Positions 1-8,591 of a DNA stretch of 32,463 nt are shown piece after piece; the first letter of the stretch is position 1, and each line of letters starts with the position of its first letter. The notes under the pieces are model-generated. The model worked only from the letters and a program-made list of their open reading frames with translations, did not search any database and was not told the DNA's origin. The DNA comes from Candidatus Kuenenbacteria bacterium CG08_land_8_20_14_0_20_37_23 (lineage in GTDB: Bacteria; Patescibacteriota; Patescibacteriia; UBA2196; GWA2-42-15), in NCBI GenBank assembly GCA_002778965.1, contig PEXX01000050.1, forward strand, positions 1 through 32,463, read 5' to 3'. The translations under genes and the position numbers were made by a program.

Positions 1-1
1 T

Positions 2-724
2 GACGAAAACACTTTTGAGATTGGGGAGACTTACGCTACGATCAACTGGACGACAAGTAAACCGGGGACATCGCGCGTAATTTATGATACTTTTTCTCGT
101 CAGGATATCAGTTATGAACACGGCCCTAATTATGGTTATATGTTTTCCACCAAAGAAGATGCCAGTTTGGTGATAGGACATTCGCTGGTTATTTATAATT
201 TAATCCCGGACACCACTTATTATTTCCGGCCAATATCCCATAGTTCTCCTGAAAAAATAGGCGAAGAATTGTCGCTGACAACTCTTGGAAGAAGCGTTGA
301 AGAGGTTGAGCAAGAGTTGCCGGCCGTGAATTTAAATGGTTCAAGAGCGATTGACGAAGAGAAAAATTTTTCATTGGACCACCCGGTTGCTTCAAACTCC
401 AATCTTATCTTGGAACAAGCTGACGAACAAAGCGGCAGAACAAATTTGAAGGATTTTGCGATGATGGCGGAGTTACCCGCAACATTGGAATTAAATAGCA
501 CAGATTTTCCGATAAAAAGAGTAGCTGGAGCCGTTGTTGATAATTCTTGCAAACAAAAACAATGGTGGATGTTTGTTCTTGTTTTGTTCGGCTACTTGCT
601 CACCCTTGGTTCATATTATAGATATTTAAGCAAGAAAAAATTTAAACATTGGATTTATTTTCCAATTATTTTAAGTATAGCGGTGATTTTATTGATTATA
701 GCGCTGACGAGATGTTTAATATGA
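2..724 (+). CDS. Fibronectin-III-like domain protein, membrane anchored, C-terminal part (5' truncated)
   Basis: The frame is open from base 2, upstream of the first ATG at 140, so the gene starts outside the window. The visible N-terminal part has a beta-sandwich signature: I-N-W-T-T before a Gly-rich turn, then V-I-Y-D-T, and later N-L-I-P-D-T-T-Y-Y-F-R-P, the closing strands of a fibronectin type III or purple-acid-phosphatase-like N-terminal domain. A roughly 90-residue polar linker follows. The C-terminus holds two hydrophobic segments (about bases 566-625 and 650-715) separated by a lysine-rich stretch, which suggests membrane anchoring with the sandwich outside. The gene ends with TGA. 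The domain class is fairly secure; the function is unknown, probably surface display or adhesion. Confidence 0.6.
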   Translation, partial: DENTFEIGETYATINWTTSKPGTSRVIYDTFSRQDISYEHGPNYGYMFSTKEDASLVIGHSLVIYNLIPDTTYYFRPISHSSPEKIGEELSLTTLGRSVEEVEQELPAVNLNGSRAIDEEKNFSLDHPVASNSNLILEQADEQSGRTNLKDFAMMAELPATLELNSTDFPIKRVAGAVVDNSCKQKQWWMFVLVLFGYLLTLGSYYRYLSKKKFKHWIYFPIILSIAVILLIIALTRCLI

Positions 725-862
725 AAGAATGAAAAAATATATTGATTTTGATATGATATTTCAGAATTTGCCGAAAAGTGTTAGAATAAAGGTGTGGACA
801 AAATATCTTGTAGAATTCTTACATTATTTGGTTGAGAAGTTTTTTGGTATTTGAGTTTATCT

Positions 863-3652
863 ATGGCGCTAAACAACTATTTCGGGAAATATTTTATGCC
901 GCAAAGCAAATACAAAAATAAACTTGAAAAAGATTTGGAAAAACTGTCATGGGAGTTTGTTTTGGATGCGGACAACATGGGAAAAGATGAGAATGAGATT
1001 TTTTTAGAGGAGAATTATGAGGACGATACGACTGATTTTACGAAAAAAAAGAAAGCAATTGACAAGAAGACCGAGAACATTCATAGGGATTTGAATATAG
1101 AGAGTCTTTACGGTAAACGCGATGATTTATTTTTGAATATAAATGAACTTAATAGAAATTCAAGCATAATTTTTGACGAAAAAAAGCTTCAGGCTAATAA
1201 AATTACTGAATGGACAAAAGCCCCGCGATTGAGAGAACCGCTTATTAAAAAAGCACTTTGCGGATTATTAAGGGTATTAGCATATCCAGGCGCGCTTTCT
1301 GTCAAAATCATATTCAGTTTATCCAAGAATTCATGGATTGCGGCAAAGAGCATAGGTTTATCAATCTATAGATTGGTTAAAATGATAGTTTCTTTCCCAT
1401 GGCAGATTTTGTTGGCTTTGCGAGCATCTTTTATTTATCTTTTTGGAGATTTGAGTTGGATCAGTATAAACAAAACAGCGTTAGCAGATGTCATGCCAAA
1501 TGAAGGCAATATTTTTCCTTACCGTCGTTTAAGAGCCATGGTGTTTTTTGTTTTTGTTGCTTTGGTTTTAGTTTTGCCGATACAGGGCTATGTATTATAT
1601 AAAAAAAGTCAGGACACAAAAGGGCATGTAATGGGCGCATCGCTTGAGGGCATTGAACATATGAAACTCGCTAGTGCGCTTGGCTTGGATTATGATTTTA
1701 GCGGAGCCGGAGATAAATTTAGGTTGGCCGAAAATGATTTTTTGGAAGCGGAGAGAAGTTTTGGCGAGTTTCAAGACACAGCAAGCAGATTATCTTTTCT
1801 TATTCCGGAAGTAAAAAGCGGGCGTGAGCTCCTAGAGATTGCTAAAAAATCAGCGCAGATTGGCATTCATTTAAGCATGGTGGCAGATGCTCTCGGATTA
1901 ATAGATATTGGGAATGTGAAACTGGAAACTGGAAAGGAGGAAAACGAATTGATTTTGGCCATTGATAAAAATCAATCAATAAAAGAACAAGAAACAGCAG
2001 GACAAGAAAACAACAATTTTAGCGCTATTGATCAAGAATTGAAGCTGGCGCTGGGCGAGGCAATGGAGATAAATGATATTTTGGGAGAAATTGATTTGTC
2101 CGACACCGATTTTGGAGAATATCAGGGAGAGTTTGAGAACATAAAAAAAGAATTTCCGCGGCTTATCGCGTTTTTGGACGAAAGTAAAAATATTTTCAAA
2201 ATCATAACGTATTTTTTGGGGAGCGGCGAGCCAAGAAGATGGATGCTTGTTTTTGAGAATAATAGAGAACTGCGTCCAACAGGCGGGTTTATGGGCTCAT
2301 ATGCGATTCTTGATGTGAAGGATGGCAAAATTAAAAATATTGAAGTGCCTGGAGGAGGATTTTATGATTTAAAGGGATCAATGCAAGTCAAAGTTGACGC
2401 GCCATATCCATTTCATCTTTTTTCTCCAATATGGCAACCATGGAATGCAAATTGGTTTCCGAATTGGCCGGATTCAGCAAGAAAAATAGCGTGGTTTTAC
2501 GAAAATTCAGGTGGAGCGACGATTGACGGGGTGATTGCTTTCACTCCGAAAGTACTTGAAGATTTGCTCGCGTTGACTGGAGAGATTGTGATGCCAGAAT
2601 ATGAAACAGCGGTCAATAGTGAAAATTTTGTGCGTATGGCGCAGATGGAGGTGGAGATTGAATATGACAAAGAAGAAAACAAACCAAAGAAATTTATCGG
2701 AGATCTTTTACCAAAGGTGATTGATCGCATATTTAGCTTGAAGGACGATAGAATGTTGGAAATATTTGAAGTAATTGGCGATGCATTCATGGAAAAACAT
2801 TTGTTGGTATATTTTTATGACAATCAATATCAGGAGCTTGCTCGCAAGCTATCTTTTGCCGGCGAGATTAAGGAGACTTCGTCTGATTATTTGAGCGTAG
2901 TGCACACTAATATTGCCGGCGGCAAGACTGATATGGTCATGATGACGAATATTAATCATAAGATAGAGATTATGGAAGACGGATCATTGCTTAGCGAAGT
3001 AATCATCAGTAAAAAACATAATGGATCGCGAGATGATATATTTGAAGGCCAGCGGAATATAGATTATCTGCGTGTTTATGTGCCGCTAGGAGCCGAACTG
3101 CTTGAAGCGAGCGGGTTTGACAAAATACCGAAAGATCGTATTTTTCAGATAGCCGCTGTTGATGACAACATAGCCGCTGATAACGATTTGTCCAGAATTG
3201 AAACTAATTTAAGAATTGATGGGAAAAGCGGGACGCGCGTAACTGACGAATTTGGTAAAACGGTTTTTGGTAATTGGATGATTGTCGGCCCGGGAGAAGA
3301 AAAAAGCGCTAAAGTAAAGTATCTTTTGCCTTTTAAGTTTGCAGAGATTAATAATAAACCGCAAAAACTTGGATTTTTAGGGCTGGTTAGACAGTATTTT
3401 TTTGGAAAACAAAAAGAAGAGGTAAAAAATTTTATGGCGCGAGAGAAATATGTTTACAGCCTATTAGCCCAAAAGCAGGCTGGAACTGAAAATGACAAAA
3501 TTAAGAGCGAAATAGTGGCAAGTCCGTATTGGGAAATCGCCAATTATTTGCCGAAAACTGGCGAGATTATTTTTTCAGAGAATGGTTTTACTTATGCAAG
3601 CGAGCTTAGAACAGACAGATATTATGGGGTTGAGGTAGTTAGGAAACAGTAA
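863..3652 (+). CDS. DUF4012 domain-containing membrane protein
   Basis: A protein of about 929 residues. The N-terminal 130 residues are charged and probably cytoplasmic. A hydrophobic or amphipathic stretch follows (about 130-205), then a clear transmembrane helix near 226-250 and a large extracellular region. The diagnostic DUF4012 patch is N-N-R-E-L-R-P-T-G-G-F-M-G-S-Y near residues 466-481, followed by the W- and P-rich segment around W-P-D-S-A-R-K-I-A-W-F-Y. DUF4012 proteins are common in CPR and Gram-positive bacteria beside polysaccharide genes; their biochemical role is not established. ATG 863 is preferred over an in-frame TTG at 851; neither has a clear Shine-Dalgarno. The neighbouring ManC and sugar transferases fit an envelope-polysaccharide role (inference). 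Confidence 0.85.
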   Translation: MALNNYFGKYFMPQSKYKNKLEKDLEKLSWEFVLDADNMGKDENEIFLEENYEDDTTDFTKKKKAIDKKTENIHRDLNIESLYGKRDDLFLNINELNRNSSIIFDEKKLQANKITEWTKAPRLREPLIKKALCGLLRVLAYPGALSVKIIFSLSKNSWIAAKSIGLSIYRLVKMIVSFPWQILLALRASFIYLFGDLSWISINKTALADVMPNEGNIFPYRRLRAMVFFVFVALVLVLPIQGYVLYKKSQDTKGHVMGASLEGIEHMKLASALGLDYDFSGAGDKFRLAENDFLEAERSFGEFQDTASRLSFLIPEVKSGRELLEIAKKSAQIGIHLSMVADALGLIDIGNVKLETGKEENELILAIDKNQSIKEQETAGQENNNFSAIDQELKLALGEAMEINDILGEIDLSDTDFGEYQGEFENIKKEFPRLIAFLDESKNIFKIITYFLGSGEPRRWMLVFENNRELRPTGGFMGSYAILDVKDGKIKNIEVPGGGFYDLKGSMQVKVDAPYPFHLFSPIWQPWNANWFPNWPDSARKIAWFYENSGGATIDGVIAFTPKVLEDLLALTGEIVMPEYETAVNSENFVRMAQMEVEIEYDKEENKPKKFIGDLLPKVIDRIFSLKDDRMLEIFEVIGDAFMEKHLLVYFYDNQYQELARKLSFAGEIKETSSDYLSVVHTNIAGGKTDMVMMTNINHKIEIMEDGSLLSEVIISKKHNGSRDDIFEGQRNIDYLRVYVPLGAELLEASGFDKIPKDRIFQIAAVDDNIAADNDLSRIETNLRIDGKSGTRVTDEFGKTVFGNWMIVGPGEEKSAKVKYLLPFKFAEINNKPQKLGFLGLVRQYFFGKQKEEVKNFMAREKYVYSLLAQKQAGTENDKIKSEIVASPYWEIANYLPKTGEIIFSENGFTYASELRTDRYYGVEVVRKQ

Positions 3653-3724
3653 AAAGGCAAGAAATAAAATTATAAAGTTGGGAAGTTATTTAATTTTAGG
3701 AAGTTGAATAAAATTGATAAATAG

Positions 3725-3751
3725 GGTGTTTTATTAACGCCTTTTTTATTT
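3725..3751 (+). terminator. Rho-independent terminator after the DUF4012 gene
   Basis: Six-base stem GGTGTT / AACGCC (one G-U pair) with loop TTATT, followed by a run of six T and further T-rich sequence. It lies 73 bases after the DUF4012 stop and ends that transcript before the next promoter. Confidence 0.65.
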
Positions 3752-3804
3752 TGGCTAATCTTAGTATAATGTTATATTTTATAATGTTTTTGACATCAGA
3801 CAGC

Positions 3805-3833
3805 TTGACAAGTTTTCAAATGTATGCTATTAT
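3805..3833 (+). promoter_or_regulatory. Consensus sigma70-type promoter for the structured RNA gene
   Basis: TTGACA at 3805-3810, a 17-base spacer, then TATTAT at 3828-3833 with an extended -10 TG at 3825-3826. Transcription should start near 3839-3841. No sizeable protein gene follows before the terminator at 4185-4214, so this promoter appears to serve a non-coding RNA. The 12-base palindrome TATCATATGATA at 3831-3842 overlaps the -10 and predicted start and could be an operator. Confidence 0.7.
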
Positions 3834-3839
3834 CATATG

Positions 3840-4214
3840 ATATTTAAAATTGTGGATAAGTATGGCTATTTTATAAAAACAGTAATTAAAGATGACTGCT
3901 TTTACAAAATAGCTATAAGCCCAAGCATTGGCGATGATGAATATTTCTTCATACATTGCCTTGCTTGGTCGGCTATTTGACACTGTAGTTAAGCTTGAAA
4001 ATTTGGAGGTTAGGCGTTATCTTGACTTGGTTTTTATCCGGTTCCGACTGGATAATCCCATTTATTTAACGTCAATGAATAAAACAGTTTTGCTGTATTT
4101 ATTCTCTTACCATGCTTTTACATGGTTATTTTCTCTGATTCAGCGGAGAACATAACCTCCAATTTTTCCAGCAAAAACTCGCACAAAAATCCGACCGCTT
4201 GCGGCCGGATTTTT
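3840..4214 (+). ncRNA. Candidate novel structured non-coding RNA, about 375 nt
   Basis: Read by eye, almost the whole transcript folds. H1: 3861-3883 with 3895-3917 (23 positions, 20 Watson-Crick, one G-U). H2: 3921-3926/3963-3968 continuing into 3930-3941/3948-3960 (12 pairs, one bulge). H3: an outer helix 4005-4012/4153-4160 (8 pairs, extended by T-A and A-T pairs outside) closes a five-way junction with four arms: 4013-4019/4067-4073 enclosing hairpin 4034-4042/4047-4055; 4077-4087/4093-4104; 4109-4114/4121-4126; 4131-4137/4144-4150. A terminator ends the transcript. Several helices contain G-U pairs when read on the + strand (3933-3957, 4040-4049, 4014-4072, 4136-4145) that would be A-C mismatches on the other strand, which supports + strand RNA. 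It does not resemble tmRNA, 6S, SRP or RNase P RNA. Function is unknown. Overlapping short ORFs are probably incidental. Confidence 0.65.
4185..4214 (+). terminator. Strong rho-independent terminator of the structured RNA gene
   Basis: Stem AAAAATCCG / CGGATTTTT (9 pairs), one mismatch, then CCGC / GCGG closing a tiny loop, ending in a five-T run. The A-run on the left arm means it could also work in reverse. It lies 53 bases before the ManC start, insulating that gene from upstream transcription. Confidence 0.8.
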
Positions 4215-4266
4215 AAATTGCGTTTAAATACGAAATTTGAATTTTTCTGTATTTTTGGTAAGCTAA

Positions 4267-5343
4267 ATGCATATGAAAATCGTTATTTTCGCTGGAGGAA
4301 TCGGCACAAGATTGTGGCCATTATCGCGGAAAAATTCACCAAAACAGTTTTATAAAATTTTTGACGGCAAATCAACCCTTGAGCTTGCTTTTGAGCGTCT
4401 GCGTAATTTTGGCGTGGAAAATATTTATGCGCAGACAATTCAAAAATTTTCAAGCATCATCGCGCAACAACTGCCTGACTTGCCTTGCGAAAATATTTTT
4501 ATTGAACCGGCTATGAGAAACGTTGGCCCCGCAGTGGCGCTTGCAGCGCAAAAATTGAAGGCGCTTGATTATTCAGGGCCAATCGCCATCATTTGGGCAG
4601 ATCATATTATGAAGCGGCCGGAAGAGTTTACGGAGAAGCTGGAAATAGCGGAAAGGCTGATAGAAAAAAATTTTAACAGATTTATTTTTTTAGCTGAACA
4701 ACCGCGTTTCGCCAATAATAATCTTGGCTGGATACGCATTGGAAGCAGAATAGGCGAGACTGATTGCGTTGATCTTTTTGAGTTCAAGGGATGGAAATAC
4801 AAGCCCGATCAGGTGAAATGCAATCAGATGTTTAAATCAGGAGAATATTTTTGGAACCCTGGCTATTTTGTCAGTTCAATTGATTTTATTCTTAGTCAAT
4901 ATAAAAAATTGGCTCCGCGGATTTTCACGGCAACGCTTGCTGTCGCAAGGAGCAAAGACAGCCGAAAATCCGCTGATATTTATTCAAACCTTGAAAAAGA
5001 ATCATTTGACAGGTGCTTGATTGAAAAAACAGATTTTAAAGACGCAATCGTCCTGAAAACTGATATGGGCTGGAGCGATCCAGGCACTTTGTATGCGCTG
5101 AAAGAAGCTCTGCAAAAAAGCTTTGAAGAGAATGTTGAGATTGGAAAAGTTTTCAATTATAGTTCCAAAGATTCTCTGATTTATAATTTGGAAAATAAAA
5201 AATTGGTTGCCACTGTTGGGCTTGATGGAATGATTGTAGTTAATACGGAAAACGCCATAATTGTTACTCGTAAAGATAAAGTCAAAGAGATAACTGGACT
5301 AGTTGAGCAATTGGAAAGATTCGGCTATGGGGAATATTTATAA
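4267..5343 (+). CDS. manC: Mannose-1-phosphate guanylyltransferase
   Basis: A nucleotidyltransferase that would make GDP-mannose from GTP and mannose-1-phosphate in the cytoplasm, feeding glycan synthesis. The N-terminal signature is F-A-G-G-I-G-T-R-L-W-P-L-S-R with S-P-K-Q-F just after, the nucleotide-binding loop of this family. Further family landmarks are I-E-P-A-M-R-N-V-G-P-A-V-A, W-A-D-H (metal-binding Asp) and G-W-S-D-P-G-T near residue 278. At 358 residues it is the single-function form without the isomerase domain of bifunctional ManC/AlgA. ATG codons at 4267 and 4273 are both possible starts. Close homologues can use other sugars, so substrate is less certain than the fold. Confidence 0.85.
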   Translation: MHMKIVIFAGGIGTRLWPLSRKNSPKQFYKIFDGKSTLELAFERLRNFGVENIYAQTIQKFSSIIAQQLPDLPCENIFIEPAMRNVGPAVALAAQKLKALDYSGPIAIIWADHIMKRPEEFTEKLEIAERLIEKNFNRFIFLAEQPRFANNNLGWIRIGSRIGETDCVDLFEFKGWKYKPDQVKCNQMFKSGEYFWNPGYFVSSIDFILSQYKKLAPRIFTATLAVARSKDSRKSADIYSNLEKESFDRCLIEKTDFKDAIVLKTDMGWSDPGTLYALKEALQKSFEENVEIGKVFNYSSKDSLIYNLENKKLVATVGLDGMIVVNTENAIIVTRKDKVKEITGLVEQLERFGYGEYL

Positions 5344-5347
5344 ACTG

Positions 5348-5377
5348 ATTATTATACCCGTTGCGTAATAATTTTTT
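5348..5377 (+). terminator. AT-rich terminator after manC
   Basis: Stem ATTATTA (5348-5354) / TAATAAT (5366-5372) with an 11-base loop, running into six T. The stem is weak (A/T only), so efficiency is uncertain. Confidence 0.45.
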
Positions 5378-5434
5378 ATGCAGCAATTTGAAATTTTGGC
5401 TGTAAATTATTCATATTAAAGGAATTTCGCGATT

Positions 5435-6511
5435 ATGCGCTTAAGCAATATTTATTATAAACAGGAACTAGCGAATCATAAAACGCGATTGTCACGCAAG
5501 TTTTTTGGAATTTTAGTAGTGTTTGTTCTAGTAATAGGATTTATCTTAAGCGTCTGGTTTGTCTTTGCGATTACTGTTCCGCAAAAACTTGAGCATGGAA
5601 CCGGCTTTACTATTATTAAGGGAGAGGGGGTTAATCAGATAAGCCGCAATTTGAAAGATCGGGGAATTATAAAAAACAGTCTAATGTTTGAAGTTTATGC
5701 TTATTTGAAAGGCGTTGAGCGTTGTTTTCAGGCCGCGGAATATAGTTTGCCTGAAATTTTAAATGTCAAGAGACTTGTTGAAATTCTTACCACAGGACAG
5801 AGAGCCGATGAGTGGGACCTGATAGTGATTGAAGGCTGGAGCGCAAAAAATATTGATTCGAAATTGAAAGATTTAGGCAGATTTCAAGCAGGAGAATTAT
5901 TGCGGATGATTGAAGTGATATCCGATAAGACAAGCAGTTTGGCTGGCGGGCAATATGGATTTTTATCAGATAAGCCGGAAAAGGCCGGCTTGGAAGGCTA
6001 TCTTTTCCCTGATACTTACAGATTTTTTGCCAACGCGACCGCAGAAGACGTGATTGTGAAAATGCTTGATAATTTTGATCGCAAGTTGACGCAAGAGATG
6101 AGAGATGAAATCGCGCGCCAGGATAAAACCATTTTTAACGTGGTGATTATGGCCTCAATTATTGAGCGCGAAGTCAGAACTGAAAATGATCGGCCAATTG
6201 TCGCTGAGATTTTCTGGAAGCGCCTTGATAGCGGCATGGCTCTTGAGGCTGATTCTACTATTAATTATATCTCCGGGAAAAATACGCCGTCCGCTTCCTA
6301 TGAAGATCTGCAGATTGACTCACTTTATAATACTTACAAATATCCCGGTTTGCCGCCGGGGCCAATCAGCAATCCTGGCATTGAAGCGATCAAGGCCGCG
6401 ATCTATCCGCAGGAATCGGATTATTGGTTTTTTTTGACTGACAGCAAAGGCAACGTGCATTATGCCAACGATTTTGAAGAACACATTAGGAACAAGAATG
6501 AATATTTGTAA
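5435..6511 (+). CDS. mltG: Endolytic murein transglycosylase MltG (YceG-like)
   Basis: A membrane-anchored lytic transglycosylase that cleaves nascent peptidoglycan and is thought to end glycan-strand growth. One N-terminal transmembrane helix (about residues 25-50) is followed by a LysM-like region (F-T-I-I-K-G-E-G-V-N-Q-I) and the YceG catalytic domain. The catalytic region is seen as M-A-S-I-I-E-R-E-V-R, where the Glu is the family's active-site residue, followed by A-D-S-T-I-N-Y and a C-terminal Y-P-G-L-P-P-G-P-I-S-N-P-G. Length (358) is normal. One of the few genes here with a Shine-Dalgarno-like site (AAAGGAA, about 11 bases before ATG 5435). It runs convergently towards rnpB with about 30 bases between. 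Confidence 0.92.
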   Translation: MRLSNIYYKQELANHKTRLSRKFFGILVVFVLVIGFILSVWFVFAITVPQKLEHGTGFTIIKGEGVNQISRNLKDRGIIKNSLMFEVYAYLKGVERCFQAAEYSLPEILNVKRLVEILTTGQRADEWDLIVIEGWSAKNIDSKLKDLGRFQAGELLRMIEVISDKTSSLAGGQYGFLSDKPEKAGLEGYLFPDTYRFFANATAEDVIVKMLDNFDRKLTQEMRDEIARQDKTIFNVVIMASIIEREVRTENDRPIVAEIFWKRLDSGMALEADSTINYISGKNTPSASYEDLQIDSLYNTYKYPGLPPGPISNPGIEAIKAAIYPQESDYWFFLTDSKGNVHYANDFEEHIRNKNEYL

Positions 6512-6540
6512 AATGGGAGATATGGGAGACAGATGTTGAA

Positions 6541-7071
6541 AATCCAAGCAAATCATAAGCCGGATTCTGTTCTATTTTGCGCCGTAGCGCGATAGTGTGG
6601 TCATCTATCTTAGCGAGCTGTCTTTGAGCTCTTGCACCAGGCAGGGTTTTCCGCATTTCTATGTCGCCATAGAGATGTGTGGGCTTTTACCCTCTTGAGA
6701 CAAAAGCTCAAGATTCCGCATTTTACAACGGAACGCATTTTCACCCTTACCCTTCACGTATTTTTCTTCTTGATAATTGAGATTCTGTAAAACAAAAAAG
6801 AAAAATATGTGAAGGGCGGTATATTTTCTGTGGCACTTTCCCTGGGTTTTAAAGTTGTCCGATAAAAAATTACGATCGTATATCTTTTATCGTACTTCTT
6901 ATACTCGGTCGCTTTTACGACTGCCATGACTCCGATTTTGGATCGGAGGGTGTCCGGACTTTCCTCCCCTCGCATAGTCTCTGCTATCCAATATTTTTTA
7001 CTGGTTGAATCATTTATTTGACTGAAGAAGCGAAGACTATGCGAGGGGCAACCACTTGATTTGCTTGGATT
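6541..7071 (-). ncRNA. rnpB: RNase P RNA, bacterial type A, with an enlarged P12-like arm
   Basis: The catalytic RNA that matures tRNA 5' ends. On the minus strand the conserved CR-I (GAGGAAAGTCCGGAC) lies near 6954-6968, the CAGGGAAAGTGCCACAG core near 6832-6848, GGTAAGGGTGAAA near 6740-6752, and the 3' AGAATCCGGCTTATG near 6556-6570. The ends pair over 14 bases (7058-7071 with 6541-6554), which sets the boundaries. A 15-pair perfect helix joins 7034-7048 and 6966-6980. The arm between the two central conserved regions is an 18-position helix (6751-6768/6798-6815, one mismatch), probably P12. About 531 nt, well over the usual 350-400. Confidence 0.95.
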
Positions 7072-7077
7072 ATTAGT

Positions 7078-7106
7078 ATAATATTAAAAATATTATATTT
7101 TGTCAA
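7078..7106 (-). promoter_or_regulatory. Consensus promoter of rnpB
   Basis: Read on the minus strand: TTGACA (7106-7101), a 17-base spacer, TATTAT (7083-7078), then six bases to the first base of the P1 helix at 7071. Promoter position and RNA 5' end confirm each other. It sits just 18 bases from the divergent sugar transferase start. Confidence 0.85.
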
Positions 7107-7123
7107 TTTTCTATTTTTTTTCT

Positions 7124-8518
7124 ATGAAAAAATCAGAAATTATATTTTCCATAATTCTTGTTCCGTTGGATTACGCGCTTTTAGTGCTAGCAGGCATTTC
7201 GGCATATTTCACGCGTTATTCTCAAATCTATGAAGAAAATATCCGCGAAGTGGTTTTTAGCTTGCCGTTTGGAAATTATCTTAAATATGTTTATGGTTTT
7301 GCTTTTTTGTGGATAATAATTTTTGCTATCTCCGGACTTTTTTCCATGCGTCCCGCGAAAAGTATGTTTGGCGTGTTAAATAAAATTTTTTTGGCTTGTT
7401 CTACGGGAGCTTTGGCTGTAATTGTCGTCTTCTTTTTTTCACGCGAGCTCTTTTCATCGCGCTTTATCGTTTTAGCGGCGTGGGTTTTGAGTATTTTTTA
7501 TACATTTATCGCGCATTTGCTTCTTCGTTATCTGCAAAAAGCTGCTTATAAAAAAGGTATTGGCGTGCACCGCATTGCGCTGATTGGCACTGACAAAACT
7601 AGCAACGAGCTTGCTCTTGCTTTTGCGAGCCAAACCAAGCTTGGCTATAAAATAGTTTGCCAGTCAGCAGGTTTTGATCGCGGGCTTGAAGCGCAAGTGA
7701 GAGAATTAAATGAAAAAAATCTGCTTGATGAAATAATTCAAACTGATTCAAACCTATCTCGCGAAGAAGTCATTAAATTGATTGATTTAGCTAATGAATA
7801 TCATCTTGATTTCAAATACGCGGCAGACTTGCTCGGTGCTCATCGCACGAATATTGATGTAAAAACTATTATTGGAATTCCTATCATTGAAATTAAAAAG
7901 ACCCCGCTTGACGGATGGGGCAGGGTAATAAAGAGAATTTTTGATATTTTTGGATCAATTTTGGCAATGATTGTTTTAGCGCCATTATTTCTTGTTTTGC
8001 CTATAATCATCAGCATTGACTCGCCAGGGCCGGTTATTTACAAAACAAATAGAGTTGGCGCGACTGGAAAAAAATTTTATCTTTATAAATGGCGTTCAAT
8101 GGTAGATGGCGCGGAAAAGATGAAAAAAGAGTTGATGGATAGCAATGAACGAGCTGGAGGGCCTTTGTTTAAAATGGTTAATGACCCGAGAATCACCAGA
8201 GTAGGCAAATTTTTGCGCCGCACAAGTCTTGACGAAATTCCAAATTTTTGGAATGTGTTATTTGGCAATATGAGTCTTGTCGGTCCGCGGCCGCATGAGC
8301 CAGCCGAGGTTGAAAAATATGAAAAGCATCACAAAAAATTGTTGGATATTAAGCCTGGGATTACTGGCATGGCGCAGATTTCTGGCAGATCAACGCTTGA
8401 TTTTGACGAAGAAGCGAAGCTGGATACTTTATATATTGAAACATGGAGCATAAAGCTGGATATTATTATTTTATTTAAAACGCCATTGGCTGTTTTATTT
8501 TCAAAGACAGCAGCGTAA
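7124..8518 (+). CDS. Polyprenyl-phosphate sugar-1-phosphate transferase (WcaJ/EpsL type)
   Basis: Starts a glycan on the lipid carrier by moving a sugar phosphate from a nucleotide sugar to undecaprenyl phosphate. The first 150 residues hold four or five transmembrane helices, followed by a nucleotide-binding-like region (H-R-I-A-L-I-G-T-D). The C-terminal bacterial sugar transferase domain starts near R-V-I-K-R-I-F-D-I-F-G and carries the hallmarks S-P-G-P-V-I-Y-K, Y-K-W-R-S-M, R-R-T-S-L-D-E-I-P-N-F-W-N-V-L, M-S-L-V-G-P-R-P and K-P-G-I-T-G-M-A-Q. ATG 7124 is chosen over an in-frame TTG at 7100, which overlaps the rnpB promoter. It precedes a membrane glycosyltransferase and is probably co-transcribed with it. 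Sugar specificity cannot be read. Confidence 0.9.
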   Translation: MKKSEIIFSIILVPLDYALLVLAGISAYFTRYSQIYEENIREVVFSLPFGNYLKYVYGFAFLWIIIFAISGLFSMRPAKSMFGVLNKIFLACSTGALAVIVVFFFSRELFSSRFIVLAAWVLSIFYTFIAHLLLRYLQKAAYKKGIGVHRIALIGTDKTSNELALAFASQTKLGYKIVCQSAGFDRGLEAQVRELNEKNLLDEIIQTDSNLSREEVIKLIDLANEYHLDFKYAADLLGAHRTNIDVKTIIGIPIIEIKKTPLDGWGRVIKRIFDIFGSILAMIVLAPLFLVLPIIISIDSPGPVIYKTNRVGATGKKFYLYKWRSMVDGAEKMKKELMDSNERAGGPLFKMVNDPRITRVGKFLRRTSLDEIPNFWNVLFGNMSLVGPRPHEPAEVEKYEKHHKKLLDIKPGITGMAQISGRSTLDFDEEAKLDTLYIETWSIKLDIIILFKTPLAVLFSKTAA

Positions 8519-8591
8519 GAGCTGGTTGGACAGAGAAGGCATTATCATATCTGCTTACCAATTTTTATCTAAATGTTATTTTTAAAATAAG

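Noticed and set aside
3837..3980. Short ORF of 47 codons (ATG 3837 to TGA 3980) with plausible amino-acid content
   Set aside because: It lies wholly inside the two long hairpins of the candidate RNA, its ATG falls on the predicted transcription start, and it has no ribosome-binding site. It could still be a small leaderless protein, but RNA structure explains the sequence better.
3840..4214. Candidate RNA being tmRNA
   Set aside because: No tRNA-like ends, no CCA terminus, no G-G-T-T-C-R-A T-loop and no Ala-rich tag frame; the 5' and 3' ends do not pair.
3928..4355. Two overlapping ORFs of 75 and 77 codons between the DUF4012 gene and manC
   Set aside because: They cross the five-way junction and the terminator, and the second overlaps the manC start in another frame. 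No coding signature.
6754..6975. Minus-strand ORF of 73 codons
   Set aside because: Lies inside the RNase P RNA core.
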